From positions 310,001 through 374,000 of the forward strand of contig NZ_BAABFP010000002.1 of NCBI RefSeq assembly GCF_039541115.1: 64,000 nucleotides of DNA. The letters are read 5' to 3'. Numbering within the stretch: position 1 is the first letter of the stretch; each line of letters opens with the position of its first letter. Source of the DNA: Angustibacter luteus (GTDB lineage: Bacteria; Actinomycetota; Actinomycetes; Actinomycetales; Angustibacteraceae). The translations under genes and the position numbers were made by a program. Below the pieces are notes generated by a model. It was not told where the DNA came from and did not search any database. It saw nothing but the letters and a program-made list of their open reading frames with translations. Below are positions 41,099-49,787 of the stretch, piece by piece.

Positions 41099-41214
41099 TG
41101 GCTGGAGCAAGCAAGGAGCTCGTCACCTACGTGCAGGACGAGCGGGTCCGGGCCGCGGCCCGTTGGCACCGGCCCGAACCGCGCGGCTCGATGCGTCGCA
41201 CCCTGGCCGACTGA
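41095..41214 (+). CDS. 39-residue small protein coupled to padR
   Basis: Starts at the ATG that overlaps the padR stop (ATGATG), with an excellent Shine-Dalgarno AAGGGAGG just upstream. The peptide opens MMAGASKELVTYVQDERVRA and is strongly basic at its end (RRTLAD). I know no family. The SD and coupling make translation likely; it could be a regulator or partner of PadR or DUF4097. Confidence 0.65.
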   Translation: MMAGASKELVTYVQDERVRAAARWHRPEPRGSMRRTLAD

Positions 41215-41291
41215 GGTGTGGCTGGTCGCCCAGGCGCAGATCGGTTGCGCTGCAACGCGTGCGGCCGAGGCGAGGCGCTCGACGACCACCG

Positions 41292-42260
41292 TCAGGGTCG
41301 GGTGAACACGACCTTGCCGAACAGGTCCGCGTCGAGCATCCGCTCGAATCCCTCGCGGGCCCGCTCGAGCGGGAGCACCCGGTCGACCTGCGGGCGCACC
41401 CCGGTCACCGCGCAGAACCGCATCAGCCGGTCAAGCTCGTCCCGGGTGCCCATGGTCGACCCGACCACCCGCAGCTGGAGGAAGAACACCCGGGTGAGCT
41501 CGGCCGGCGGCGCGTCGCCGCTGGTCGCCCCGCAGGTGACGATCACGCCACCGGGTTTGAGCGCCTTCACCGAGTGCGACCAGGTCGCCTGGCCGACGGT
41601 CTCCATCACGCCGTCCACCCGCTCGGGCAGCCGCTCACCCGACGCGAAGGCCCGGTCCGCGCCCAGCTCGAGGGCCCGCGCCCCCTTCGCCTCCTCCCGG
41701 CTGGTCACCCACATCCGGTAGCCCGCGGCGGACCCGAGCGCGACCAGCGCCGTCGCCACCCCGCCGCCGGCACCCTGCACGAGCACCGTCGAGCCGGGCG
41801 CCAGGTCGCTGCGGGTGAACAGCATCCGGTACGCCGTCAACCACGCCGTGGGCAGGCAGGCGGCCTCCTCGAAGCTGAGCTCGGCCGGCTTGGGCACCAG
41901 GTTGCGCCGCGGCACCACGACCTCGTCCGCGAAGGTGCCCTGGTGCCGTTCGGACAGGAGGGAGCGCTTGGGGTCGAGGGTCTCGTCGCCGCTCCAGTCC
42001 GGTGAGCTGATCACCGCGTGCACCACGACCTCGTTGCCGTCGTCGTCCACCCCGGCGCCGTCGCAGCCGAGGATCATCGGCAGCCGGTCGGCCGGAAGGC
42101 CGACCCCACGCAGGCTCCACAGGTCGTGGTGGTTCAGGCTCGCCGCCCGCAGGCGCACCCGCGCCCAACCGTCGGGCACCTCCGGCGACGGCCGCTCCCC
42201 CAGGGACAGGCCGGTCAGGGGGTCGTCGTTCGAGCTTCCGGACGCGAAGACAGCAAACAT
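41292..42260 (-). CDS. zinc-free MDR oxidoreductase (quinone reductase-like)
   Basis: A 322-residue medium-chain dehydrogenase/reductase. The GroES-like N-terminal domain has ASLNHHDLWSLRG and ILGCDGAG; the cofactor domain has VLVQGAGGGVATALVALG with the glycine motif. The catalytic-zinc and structural-zinc Cys clusters are missing, so it belongs to the quinone oxidoreductase branch, using NADPH on quinones or enoyl substrates. A TAGGGT box lies six bases before its ATG, so the mRNA is probably leaderless. It is divergent from the phosphatase gene. Confidence 0.88.
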   Translation of the reverse strand: MFAVFASGSSNDDPLTGLSLGERPSPEVPDGWARVRLRAASLNHHDLWSLRGVGLPADRLPMILGCDGAGVDDDGNEVVVHAVISSPDWSGDETLDPKRSLLSERHQGTFADEVVVPRRNLVPKPAELSFEEAACLPTAWLTAYRMLFTRSDLAPGSTVLVQGAGGGVATALVALGSAAGYRMWVTSREEAKGARALELGADRAFASGERLPERVDGVMETVGQATWSHSVKALKPGGVIVTCGATSGDAPPAELTRVFFLQLRVVGSTMGTRDELDRLMRFCAVTGVRPQVDRVLPLERAREGFERMLDADLFGKVVFTRP

Positions 42261-42266
42261 GATGCG

Positions 42267-42272
42267 ACCCTA
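42267..42272 (-). promoter_or_regulatory. -10 box of the leaderless MDR oxidoreductase gene
   Basis: TAGGGT on the minus strand fits TANNNT and is separated from the ATG at 42260 by six bases. Only 18 bases lie between this start codon and the divergent GTG at 42279, so the two genes share one regulatory site. Confidence 0.55.
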
Positions 42273-42278
42273 ACGTCC

Positions 42279-44000
42279 GTGAACCCAGCCGCCACCCCAG
42301 CCACCACCCCAGCCGAGACCGCCGCCCAGCGCGCCGAGATCGTCGTCGGACCCGTCCTGCGCTACGTCGACCAGACCACCGCCACCGTCTGGGTGGAGAC
42401 CGACCGGGCCTGCGAGGTCGAGGTGCTCGGGCACCGGACGACCACCTGGGACCTGTACGGCCACCACTTCGCGATCGTCGTGGTCGAGGGCCTCGAGCCC
42501 GCCAGCCGCACGCCGTACGAGGTCCGCCTGGACGGCGACCTGGCCTGGCCCGAGCCCGGCTCCCCGCACCCGCCGAGCATCATCCGCACGCTCGGGGCGG
42601 AGCACCTGGCGCGGATCGCCTTCGGCTCCTGCCGCCGCGCCGCGCCCTTCGACCGCCAGGCGCTCAAGGCGGTGGGCGCCGACGCCCTGGTCGCGCTGTC
42701 CGAGCGGATGATGGGAGACGACTCGCGGCACGCCCCCGACCTGCTGCTGCTGGTCGGCGACCAGGTCTACGCCGACGACCCGTCGCCGGCGCTGAAGAAG
42801 CGGCTGCGGGAGCTGCACGACCACGGCCAGCGCGAAGCCACGGCCGAGGGTCCGGACAGCGGCGACGTCCGCGAGGAGATCGTCGACTTCGAGGAGTACA
42901 CCTGGCTGTACCACGAGTCGTGGCGCACCCCGGCGGTGCGCTGGCTGCTGTCCACGGTCCCGACGTGCATGATCCTGGACGACCACGACCTGCGCGACGA
43001 CTGGAACAGCTCGTGGTCGTGGCGGCAGGAGATGACCCAGAAGGACTGGTGGCACGACCGGGTGGTCGGGGCGTTCTCGTCGTACTGGGTCTACCAGCAC
43101 CTGGGCAACCTGTCCCCCGGCGAGCTGGCGCAGGACGAGGTGTACGACGCGCTCCGCGGCGCGCCCGACGGCCCCACCCGCGAACGGCTCCTGGCGGACT
43201 TCGTGGTGCGCGCCGACGAGAACCCCGACACCGCACGCTGGAGCTTCCACCGCGACCTCGGCCGCACCCGGCTGGTCGTGCTCGACTCCCGCTGCTCGCG
43301 CCGGCTGACCCCGGGCGACCGAGCCATCGTGGACGACAAGGAGTGGGCGTGGTTCGAGGAGGTCACCGACGCGGACGTCGACCACCTGCTGATCGGGACG
43401 TCGCTGCCGGTGCTCCTGCTGCACGGGGTGCACGCGCTGGAGGGCTGGAGCGAGGCCGTCGCCGAGGGGGCATGGGGGGCCTGGGGCGAGAAGCTCGGCG
43501 AGCAGGTCCGGCTCAAGGTCGACCTGGAGCACTGGGCCGCGTTCCGGAACTCCTTCGACGCGATGGTGACCCGGGTCCGTGAGATCGGCACGCGCGCCGA
43601 GCCGCCGGCCAGCGTGCTGTGGCTGTCCGGCGACGTGCACTGCTCCTACCTGGCGACGGCCGACGTGGCCGGCGTCGACCCCGCTGGCACCACCGTCCGG
43701 CAGCTCACCATGTCGCCCTTCCGCAACCCGCTCGGGCCGATGATCCGGACGGCCAACTCGTGGCTGGACCGCGGCGCGGCTCGCTCGCTGCTCGGCTGGC
43801 TGGCCCGGCGGGCCGGGGTCCGCGAGCCCGCGATGACCTGGGACGTCGACCACGGGCCGTGGTTCGACAACGGCGTCATGACGGTCGTGCTGGACGGGCG
43901 GTCGGCCGCCGTGGAGGTCGAGCACGCGCGCGTCGTCTCCGGCCGCCAGGTGCTGGACCGCACGGCGACCCTGCCGCTGACGACGGCCCGCCCGGCCTGA
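42279..44000 (+). CDS. PhoD-like alkaline phosphatase/phosphodiesterase
   Basis: A 573-residue metallophosphatase of the PhoD family. An N-terminal Ig-like domain (about 15-95) precedes the catalytic domain with FGSCRR, VGDQVYADD, LDDHDLRDDW and WLSGDVHCSY, which hold the metal ligands. It has no Tat or Sec signal peptide, unlike secreted PhoD, so it probably acts in the cytoplasm on phosphodiesters or a phospholipid. The GTG at 42279 is the only start in the region; the frame open beyond it overlaps the divergent gene. Confidence 0.87.
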   Translation: MNPAATPATTPAETAAQRAEIVVGPVLRYVDQTTATVWVETDRACEVEVLGHRTTTWDLYGHHFAIVVVEGLEPASRTPYEVRLDGDLAWPEPGSPHPPSIIRTLGAEHLARIAFGSCRRAAPFDRQALKAVGADALVALSERMMGDDSRHAPDLLLLVGDQVYADDPSPALKKRLRELHDHGQREATAEGPDSGDVREEIVDFEEYTWLYHESWRTPAVRWLLSTVPTCMILDDHDLRDDWNSSWSWRQEMTQKDWWHDRVVGAFSSYWVYQHLGNLSPGELAQDEVYDALRGAPDGPTRERLLADFVVRADENPDTARWSFHRDLGRTRLVVLDSRCSRRLTPGDRAIVDDKEWAWFEEVTDADVDHLLIGTSLPVLLLHGVHALEGWSEAVAEGAWGAWGEKLGEQVRLKVDLEHWAAFRNSFDAMVTRVREIGTRAEPPASVLWLSGDVHCSYLATADVAGVDPAGTTVRQLTMSPFRNPLGPMIRTANSWLDRGAARSLLGWLARRAGVREPAMTWDVDHGPWFDNGVMTVVLDGRSAAVEVEHARVVSGRQVLDRTATLPLTTARPA

Positions 44001-44006
44001 CGCCAG

Positions 44007-44052
44007 GATCGTGGCAACCTCGCATCGCGGGTGATGCGAGGTTGCCACGATC
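44007..44052. terminator. bidirectional terminator between converging genes
   Basis: A perfect 20-bp stem (44007-44026 with 44033-44052) and a 6-base loop lie between the phosphatase gene, which ends at 44000 on the plus strand, and the malic enzyme gene, which ends at 44071 on the minus strand. Symmetry and position fit termination in both directions. The stem is not U-tailed. Confidence 0.75.
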
Positions 44053-44070
44053 TGCTGGTCGGCGGGTGGG

Positions 44071-45282
44071 CTAGCTCCGGGCGAGGCCCTCGCGGCGCGC
44101 GGTGGCCGAGACGGCCGCCGACACCGCCGGGACGACGCGCTCGTCGAACACGCTCGGCACGATCTCCACCGCCGTCGGCGAGTCGACGAGGTCGGCGATC
44201 GCCCACGCCGCGGCCAGCTTCATCGCCTCGCTGACCCGGCCGGCCCGCACGTCCAGCGCCCCGCGGAACACCCCGGGGAAGGCGAGCACGTTGTTGATCT
44301 GGTTCGGGAAGTCGCTGCGACCCGTCGCCACGACTGCGGCATACCGGCGGGCGACGTCCGGGTGCACCTCCGGGTCGGGGTTGGCCAGGCCGAAGACGAT
44401 CGCGGACGGCGCCATCGCGGCCAGCGCGACCTCGGGCACCGTGCCACCGCTGACCCCGACGTACGCATCGGCGCCGCGCAGCGCGTCGCCGAGCGCGCCC
44501 TGGACGCCGCGCGGGTTGGTCCCGAGTGCGAGCCGGCGCTTGTGCGGGGCCAGGTCGGGCCGTCCCACGTGCAGGACGCCGCGCGAGTCGCACACCACCA
44601 CGTCCGCCACCCCGGCGCGGCCGAGGATCCGGCTCACCGCGACGCCCGCCGCCCCGGCACCGCCGACCACCACCCGCAGGTCGGCCAGCGGCTTGCCGAC
44701 CACCCGCGCGGCGTTGCGCAGCGCGGCGAGCACCACGATCGCCGTCCCGTGCTGGTCGTCGTGGAAGACCGGGATGTCCAGCAGGTCCTGCAACCGGCGC
44801 TCGACCTCGAAGCAGCGCGGGGCCGAGATGTCCTCCAGGTTGATCCCGCCGTACGTCGGGGCGAGCCGCACCACGGTCTCGACGAGCTCGTCGACGTCCG
44901 TGGTGGCCAGGCAGATCGGCACGGCGTCGACGTCCGCGAAGTGCTTGAAGAGCAGGGCCTTGCCCTCCATCACCGGCAGCGCGGCGGCGGGTCCGATGTC
45001 ACCCAGGCCGAGCACCGCCGTCCCGTCGGTGACGACCGCGACCGTGTTCGCGCGGCTGGTGTAGACGTCGGCGAGCGTCGGATCGGCCGCGATGGCCCGC
45101 GACACCTCGGCCACGCCCGGGGTGTAGGCCAGGGACAGGTCGGCGCGACCGGTCAACGGACGGCGAGCGGTGACCGCGAGCTTGCCGCCGAGGTGGTGCT
45201 GGAAGACGGCCGAGCTCGGGTCGTAGGTGGGTTCGGGCAGGGCAGGACGATGCAACGGTTCGGCGGACACGGGTCCGTTCAC
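44071..45282 (-). CDS. NAD(P)-dependent malic enzyme
   Basis: A 403-residue enzyme converting malate to pyruvate and CO2. It has [14 protein letters not shown], the metal/substrate region [35 protein letters not shown] and the cofactor motif [16 protein letters not shown]. It is the short bacterial form without a phosphotransacetylase domain. Two starts are possible: GTG 45282 and GTG 45270; the second is better spaced from GAGG. NAD or NADP preference is not readable here. Confidence 0.93.
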   Translation of the reverse strand: MNGPVSAEPLHRPALPEPTYDPSSAVFQHHLGGKLAVTARRPLTGRADLSLAYTPGVAEVSRAIAADPTLADVYTSRANTVAVVTDGTAVLGLGDIGPAAALPVMEGKALLFKHFADVDAVPICLATTDVDELVETVVRLAPTYGGINLEDISAPRCFEVERRLQDLLDIPVFHDDQHGTAIVVLAALRNAARVVGKPLADLRVVVGGAGAAGVAVSRILGRAGVADVVVCDSRGVLHVGRPDLAPHKRRLALGTNPRGVQGALGDALRGADAYVGVSGGTVPEVALAAMAPSAIVFGLANPDPEVHPDVARRYAAVVATGRSDFPNQINNVLAFPGVFRGALDVRAGRVSEAMKLAAAWAIADLVDSPTAVEIVPSVFDERVVPAVSAAVSATARREGLARS

Positions 45283-45561
45283 CTCAATCAGGACATGGGC
45301 TGCGCAAGGGGGACCTCGAGGAACGCTCTACGACCGGGTATGGCCGGAATGTCCTCGCACGGGGGTCTCCCGCAAGGCGCTGCCCATGGTGCCACAGTGA
45401 CGACCGGATCACGAGGGGCGAGACCGGACAGAGACGTGCATCACGCAAAGATCGCCTGTCGTCACGGAAGATCACGAGAAGGTCCCGATCGACTCCGGGG
45501 TACCACCCGTACAGATGTCGGTGGCAGGATGCGGCCATCAGATGAGCCTGAGGAGGCCCTC
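45283..45561. promoter_or_regulatory. divergent control region, malic enzyme and amino-acid importer
   Basis: A 279-base gap without a plausible gene separates the divergent malic enzyme and substrate-binding-protein genes. It must hold both promoters. AGGAGG at 45551-45556 is the Shine-Dalgarno of the binding-protein gene. I see a loose GTAC-N5-GTAC element near 45519-45532 but no strong operator. Confidence 0.35.
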
Positions 45562-46473
45562 GTGTTGTTGCGTTCCCGTGGTCTGGCTGCCGCCGTCCTG
45601 TTCGGTGCAGGCGCCGCGCTGTCCCTGTCCGCCTGTGGTTCGGACTCGCTGTCCAAGGATTCTGGGAGCTCGAGCTCGCAGACCGTGGCGTCGGCGACCG
45701 TGGACTCAGCGCTGGTCGCGAAGCTGCCGGAGAAGGTCAAGACCGCCAAGAAGATCGTCGTGGGCACGGATGCCTCCTACGCGCCGAGCGAGTTCCTGGC
45801 GGCAGACGGCAAGACCGTCGAGGGCTTCGACGTCGACCTGTTCAAGGCGGTCGGCCAGAAGTTCGGGGTGGACGTCGAGTTCGTCCCCTCGTCCTTCGAC
45901 TCGATCATCGCCGGCACCAACACCGGCAAGTACGACGTCGGGGTCTCGTCGTTCACCATCAACGACAAGCGCAAGGAGCAGGCCAACATGGTCAGCTACT
46001 ACAGCGCGGGCACGCAGTGGGCGACGGCCAAGGGCAACCCCAAGAAGGTCTCGCCGGACAGCGCCTGCGGCCTGAAGGTCGCGGTCCAGACCGGCACCAC
46101 CCAGGAGCAGGACGACCTGCCGAAGAAGCAGGCTGCGTGCAAGTCCGCCGGCAAGCCGGCCATCGTCATCCAGTCCTACCAGGGCCAGGACGAGGCGACC
46201 GCGGCCGTGGCGACCGGAAAGGCTGACGCGATGCTCGCCGACTCCCCGGTCGGCGCGTACGCGGTGCAGAAGTCCGACGGTGCGCTGATGACCGTCGGCG
46301 ACATCTACGACTCGGCTCCGTACGGGTACGTCCTGCCCAAGACCGAGACGGACTTCGCCCAGGCGATCGCTGACGCCCTCAAGTCGCTCAAGGCAGACGG
46401 CACCTACGACAAGGTGCTGAGCAAGTGGGGCGTCCAGTCCGGCGGGATCAGCGACTTCGCCGTCAACCCGTGA
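45562..46473 (+). CDS. polar amino-acid ABC transporter, substrate-binding lipoprotein
   Basis: A 303-residue family 3 solute-binding protein. A lipoprotein signal peptide with lipobox LSAC (LSLSACGSD, Cys near residue 24) is followed by a Ser-rich linker and the two-lobe domain (IVVGTDASYAPSEF, VEGFDVDLFKAVG, KYDVGVSSFTINDKRK). It is lipid-anchored outside the membrane. The start GTG 45562 has AGGAGG at 5 bases; the frame upstream is intergenic. It overlaps the permease gene by 4 bases. Glutamine, glutamate or cystine are typical ligands. Confidence 0.94.
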   Translation: MLLRSRGLAAAVLFGAGAALSLSACGSDSLSKDSGSSSSQTVASATVDSALVAKLPEKVKTAKKIVVGTDASYAPSEFLAADGKTVEGFDVDLFKAVGQKFGVDVEFVPSSFDSIIAGTNTGKYDVGVSSFTINDKRKEQANMVSYYSAGTQWATAKGNPKKVSPDSACGLKVAVQTGTTQEQDDLPKKQAACKSAGKPAIVIQSYQGQDEATAAVATGKADAMLADSPVGAYAVQKSDGALMTVGDIYDSAPYGYVLPKTETDFAQAIADALKSLKADGTYDKVLSKWGVQSGGISDFAVNP

Positions 46474-47447
46474 CCGATCACGCTGCGTCGAGCCCCGGGA
46501 CGGGTGACCGTCCCGGGGCCATCGACGCGGTGCCGGTGCGCCACCCCGGCCGGATCGTGGCCATCGTCATCATCGCGATCCTGGCGGCGATGTTCGTCCA
46601 CCTGCTGACGAACCCCGCCTTCAAGTGGCACTTCGTCTTCGAGGCGATGATCCAGCAGCCGGTGATCAACGGCCTGGTCCGCGGCACGCTGCTGGTCACG
46701 GTCTGCTCGATGATCTTCGGCGTCGTGCTGGGGGTCATCCTGGCCGTGATGCGGTTGTCGCCCAACAAGATCCTCTCGTACACCGCGTGGACCTTCACCT
46801 GGTTCTTCCGGGCGATCCCGCGGTACGTGCTGCTCTTCATCATCGGCAACCTGGCGATCCTCCTGCCGCGCATCGAGATCGGCATCCCGTTCGACTGGGT
46901 CGCAACCAACCTGCTCGGCATCGACCAGAGCGTGCGGTTCTTCGGCTTCGGCACCACGGTGATCGGCGCGACGGTGATCGGCGGCATCCTCGGGCTGGGG
47001 CTGTCCGAGGCGGCCTACATGGCCGAGATCGCCCGAGCGGGGATCATGAGCGTCGACAAGGGGCAGAACGAGGCGGCCGAGGCGCTCGGCATGAGCCGGG
47101 GCAAGGCGATGCGCCGGGTCGTGCTTCCGCAGGCGATGCGGGTGATCGTCCCGCCCACCGGCAACGAGACGATCGCGATGCTGAAGGACACCTCGCTGCT
47201 GATCGCGCTGCCGCTGAACGCGGAGCTGTTCTTCCAGCTGCGCTCGATCGGCTCCCGGACGTTCCAGGTCTTCCCGGTCGCCATCGCCGCGACCCTCTGG
47301 TACCTGATCATGTGCAGCGTGCTGATGATCGGCCAGTACTTCCTGGAGCGCCGGTTTGGCCGAGGCTTCGGCAGCTCCCCCAAAGCCAATGCGCACCCCG
47401 GCGCCACGCCGACCGCCGCCGGCCTCACCGTGACCGGGAACAAGTGA
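46470..47447 (+). CDS. polar amino-acid ABC transporter permease
   Basis: A 325-residue HisM-type permease. A 40-residue soluble N-terminus leads to about five helices; the EAA loop, which docks the ATPase, reads [20 protein letters not shown] at about 205-225. The GTG at 46470 overlaps the binding-protein stop. Only one permease gene exists, so the channel is a homodimer. Confidence 0.94.
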   Translation: MTDHAASSPGTGDRPGAIDAVPVRHPGRIVAIVIIAILAAMFVHLLTNPAFKWHFVFEAMIQQPVINGLVRGTLLVTVCSMIFGVVLGVILAVMRLSPNKILSYTAWTFTWFFRAIPRYVLLFIIGNLAILLPRIEIGIPFDWVATNLLGIDQSVRFFGFGTTVIGATVIGGILGLGLSEAAYMAEIARAGIMSVDKGQNEAAEALGMSRGKAMRRVVLPQAMRVIVPPTGNETIAMLKDTSLLIALPLNAELFFQLRSIGSRTFQVFPVAIAATLWYLIMCSVLMIGQYFLERRFGRGFGSSPKANAHPGATPTAAGLTVTGNK

Positions 47448-48304
47448 TGACGACCACCGACCAGCCGCTGGTGCACGCGGTCAACGTGCACAAGGCCTTC
47501 CACGGCACCGACGTCCTCAAGGGCATCGACATGGACGTCGCCGCCGGCGAGGTCGTGACCCTGCTCGGACCGTCCGGCTCGGGCAAGACGACGTTCCTGC
47601 GCTGCATCAACCAGCTCGAGACGATCGACGGCGGCCGCATCTGGGTGGACGGCGACCTGATGGGCTACGCCGAGAAGGGCGGTCGGCTGCACACCCTGAA
47701 CGACAAGAAGATCGCTGCCCAGCGCCGCGAGATCGGCATGGTGTTCCAGCGGTTCAACCTGTTCCCGCACATGACCGCCACCGAGAACGTGATGGAGGCG
47801 CCGGTCCAGGTCAAGGGCGAGAGCAAGTCCGACGCCCGCAAGCGGGCCGGCGAGCTCCTCGAGCGCGTGGGCATGTCGGACCGGTCGCACGCCTATCCGG
47901 CGCAGCTGTCCGGCGGCCAGCAGCAGCGGGTCGCCATCGCGCGAGCGCTGGCCATGCAGCCCAAGCTGATGCTGTTCGACGAGCCGACCAGCGCGCTGGA
48001 CCCCGAGCTCGTCGGCGAGGTGCTCAACGTGATGCGGGAGCTGGCGAACGACGGCATGACGATGATCGTGGTCACGCACGAGATGAGCTTCGCCCGCGAG
48101 GTGGCCGACCGGGTGGTCTTCATGGACGGCGGCGTCGTCGTCGAGCAGGGCGACCCGCGCCAGGTCATCTCGAACCCGCAGCACGCCCGCACCAAGTCGT
48201 TCCTGCAGCGGATGCAGCGCGAGGAGGCCGAGGGCCATCACGGCGCCACGATCGAGGTGCCCGCGGACGCCGAGCTGGCGACGGACGACGCCCCGGAGGT
48301 CTGA
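47447..48304 (+). CDS. polar amino-acid ABC transporter ATP-binding protein
   Basis: A 285-residue GlnQ/HisP-type ATPase: Walker [12 protein letters not shown]-loop [16 protein letters not shown], signature [15 protein letters not shown], Walker [16 protein letters not shown] short insertion (about 65-85, [20 protein letters not shown]) precedes the Q-loop. Its ATG shares one base with the permease stop. It completes the three-gene importer. Confidence 0.95.
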   Translation: MTTTDQPLVHAVNVHKAFHGTDVLKGIDMDVAAGEVVTLLGPSGSGKTTFLRCINQLETIDGGRIWVDGDLMGYAEKGGRLHTLNDKKIAAQRREIGMVFQRFNLFPHMTATENVMEAPVQVKGESKSDARKRAGELLERVGMSDRSHAYPAQLSGGQQQRVAIARALAMQPKLMLFDEPTSALDPELVGEVLNVMRELANDGMTMIVVTHEMSFAREVADRVVFMDGGVVVEQGDPRQVISNPQHARTKSFLQRMQREEAEGHHGATIEVPADAELATDDAPEV

Positions 48305-48338
48305 CCTGGCCGCCCGTGCGCCGTCCCGGCGATGGGGC

Positions 48339-48656
48339 ATGGCCGTCGTCCGAGGTCGCTCGATGAGCCCGACGCTGTCGGACGGCGACCGGTTGCTGGT
48401 GCGCTGGGGGTCGCTCCCCCGCCCCGGCCAGCTGGTCGTCGTCCAGCTGCCGGACGGCCCGGACGGGCCGCGTCCGGTGTCGGTCAAGCGGGCGACCCGG
48501 CGCGACGGCGTCGGCTGGTGGGTCGAGCGGGACAACCCCGCCGAGGGCGTGGACTCCTGGCTCGTCGGGGCGATCCCGGACGACGACGTGCTGGCCGTCG
48601 TCCGGTGCCGGCTCTGGCCCCGACCTGGTCGCGCGAGCCCGCAGCCCCGCGTATAG
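48339..48656 (+). CDS. sodX: nickel-type superoxide dismutase maturation protease
   Basis: A 105-residue S26-family signal peptidase-like protein. The nucleophile Ser lies in GRSMSPTLSDGD (Ser8), the general-base Lys in SVKRATRR. It has no membrane anchor. It is followed 39 bases later by sodN, whose N-terminal propeptide it should remove so that His1 and the Cys of the nickel hook become available. This order (sodX-sodN) is known in actinobacteria. Confidence 0.9.
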   Translation: MAVVRGRSMSPTLSDGDRLLVRWGSLPRPGQLVVVQLPDGPDGPRPVSVKRATRRDGVGWWVERDNPAEGVDSWLVGAIPDDDVLAVVRCRLWPRPGRASPQPRV

Positions 48657-48695
48657 GTTGACGTCGTACGCGAGACGCGAAAGAAGGGACCATCC

Positions 48696-49100
48696 ATGCT
48701 TCCCCGCCTGTTCGCCCGCACCGTCGAGGTCAGCGCCCACTGCGACCTCCCCTGCGGCGTCTACGACCCCGCCCAGGCCAAGATCGAGGCCGAGTCGGTC
48801 AAGGCCATCATCGGCAAGATGAAGGACAACTCCGACCCGGAGTTCATCGCCCGCGCGGTGCTCATCAAGGAGCAGCGTTCCGAGCTGGTCAAGCACCACC
48901 TCTGGGTGCTGTGGACCGACTACTTCAAGCCCCCGCACTTCGAGAAGTACCCGCAGCTGCACACGCTGTTCAACGAGGCGACGAAGCTCGCGGGTGCCGC
49001 CGGCACCAAGGGCAGCTCGGACGCCGGCAAGGCCGACGAGCTGCTGGCCAAGATCGACGAGATCGCCGACATCTTCTGGGAGACCAAGAAGGCGGCGTGA
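48696..49100 (+). CDS. sodN: nickel superoxide dismutase
   Basis: A 134-residue Ni-SOD. A 14-residue propeptide (MLPRLFARTVEVSA) precedes the nickel-binding hook HCDLPCGVYDPAQA, in which His15, Cys16 and Cys20 become residues 1, 2 and 6 of the mature enzyme. The rest is a four-helix bundle that forms a hexamer. It removes superoxide in the cytoplasm. GAAGGGACC lies just upstream as ribosome site. In Streptomyces it is nickel-induced while Fe-SOD is repressed by Nur. Confidence 0.97.
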   Translation: MLPRLFARTVEVSAHCDLPCGVYDPAQAKIEAESVKAIIGKMKDNSDPEFIARAVLIKEQRSELVKHHLWVLWTDYFKPPHFEKYPQLHTLFNEATKLAGAAGTKGSSDAGKADELLAKIDEIADIFWETKKAA

Positions 49101-49777
49101 GCAAGGTCCCGCACGTGCCGGAGGCCGACCCCAGGACGTCGGGGCCGGCCTCCGGCACGCCTGGGCTGGTCGCCACGCAGGTGCGCAAGCTGTTCGGCGA
49201 GCGCGCCGTGGTCGACGGCATCAGCCTGCAGGTCGACCCCGGCGAGGTGCTCGCCCTGGTCGGCGGCAACGGGTCCGGCAAGACCACGCTGCTGCGCATC
49301 CTGACCGGCGCGATCGACCCGGACGACGGCGAGGTGACCTGGCAGGGCCGCTCGCTGGACGAGTCGGACCCCTGGGTGCGCCGCGAGGTCGCTGTGCTGC
49401 TGGACGACGCCGAGACCTTCCCCGACCTGTCGGTCCTCGAGCACGTCGAGCTGCTGGCCCGGGCGTTCGGCCTGGACGACGCCCGCCCGCACGCGCAGCA
49501 GGTGCTCGACGAGGTCGGCCTGACCCGGCAGGCCGGTCAGCTGCCGACGTCGCTGTCCAGCGGGCAGCGGCACCGCCTCGGGCTGGCCAGCGTGCTGGTC
49601 CGCCCGGCCGGGCTGGTCGTCCTGGACGAGCCCGAGCAGCGCCTGGACGACGCCGGCCGGACGTGGCTGAGCGAGCGGCTGCGCCGCCTGGCCGACGACG
49701 GCGCCGCGATCGTGCTGGCCAGCCACGACGAGCAGCTGGTCGAGGACGTCGCGCACCTCGTCCTCGAGCTCGGCTGA
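49097..49777 (+). CDS. ABC transporter ATP-binding protein
   Basis: A 226-residue ATPase. Walker A is GGNGSGKTTL, the signature is short and deviant (LSSGQRHRL), and Walker B is LVVLDEPEQRLDD. The GTG at 49097 overlaps the sodN stop (GTGA), but a strong hairpin lies at 49115-49158, just inside the frame, so the true start might be after it. The next gene, a DUF6297-like membrane protein, is its likely partner. Confidence 0.85.
   Translation: MSKVPHVPEADPRTSGPASGTPGLVATQVRKLFGERAVVDGISLQVDPGEVLALVGGNGSGKTTLLRILTGAIDPDDGEVTWQGRSLDESDPWVRREVAVLLDDAETFPDLSVLEHVELLARAFGLDDARPHAQQVLDEVGLTRQAGQLPTSLSSGQRHRLGLASVLVRPAGLVVLDEPEQRLDDAGRTWLSERLRRLADDGAAIVLASHDEQLVEDVAHLVLELG
49115..49158 (+). terminator. 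hairpin after sodN, inside the next frame
   Basis: A 12-bp perfect outer stem (49115-49126 with 49147-49158) and a 4-bp inner CCCC/GGGG stem enclose an 8-base loop. It lies 15 bases past the sodN stop and overlaps codons 7-21 of the ABC frame. It may end or attenuate the sodN transcript. No U-run follows. Confidence 0.55.
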
Positions 49778-49787
49778 GGATCCTGTC

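Noticed and set aside
42270-44048. Minus-strand ORF of 592 codons opposite the PhoD-like gene
   Set aside because: The phosphatase motifs are complete on the plus strand, and the minus frame crosses the palindromic terminator.
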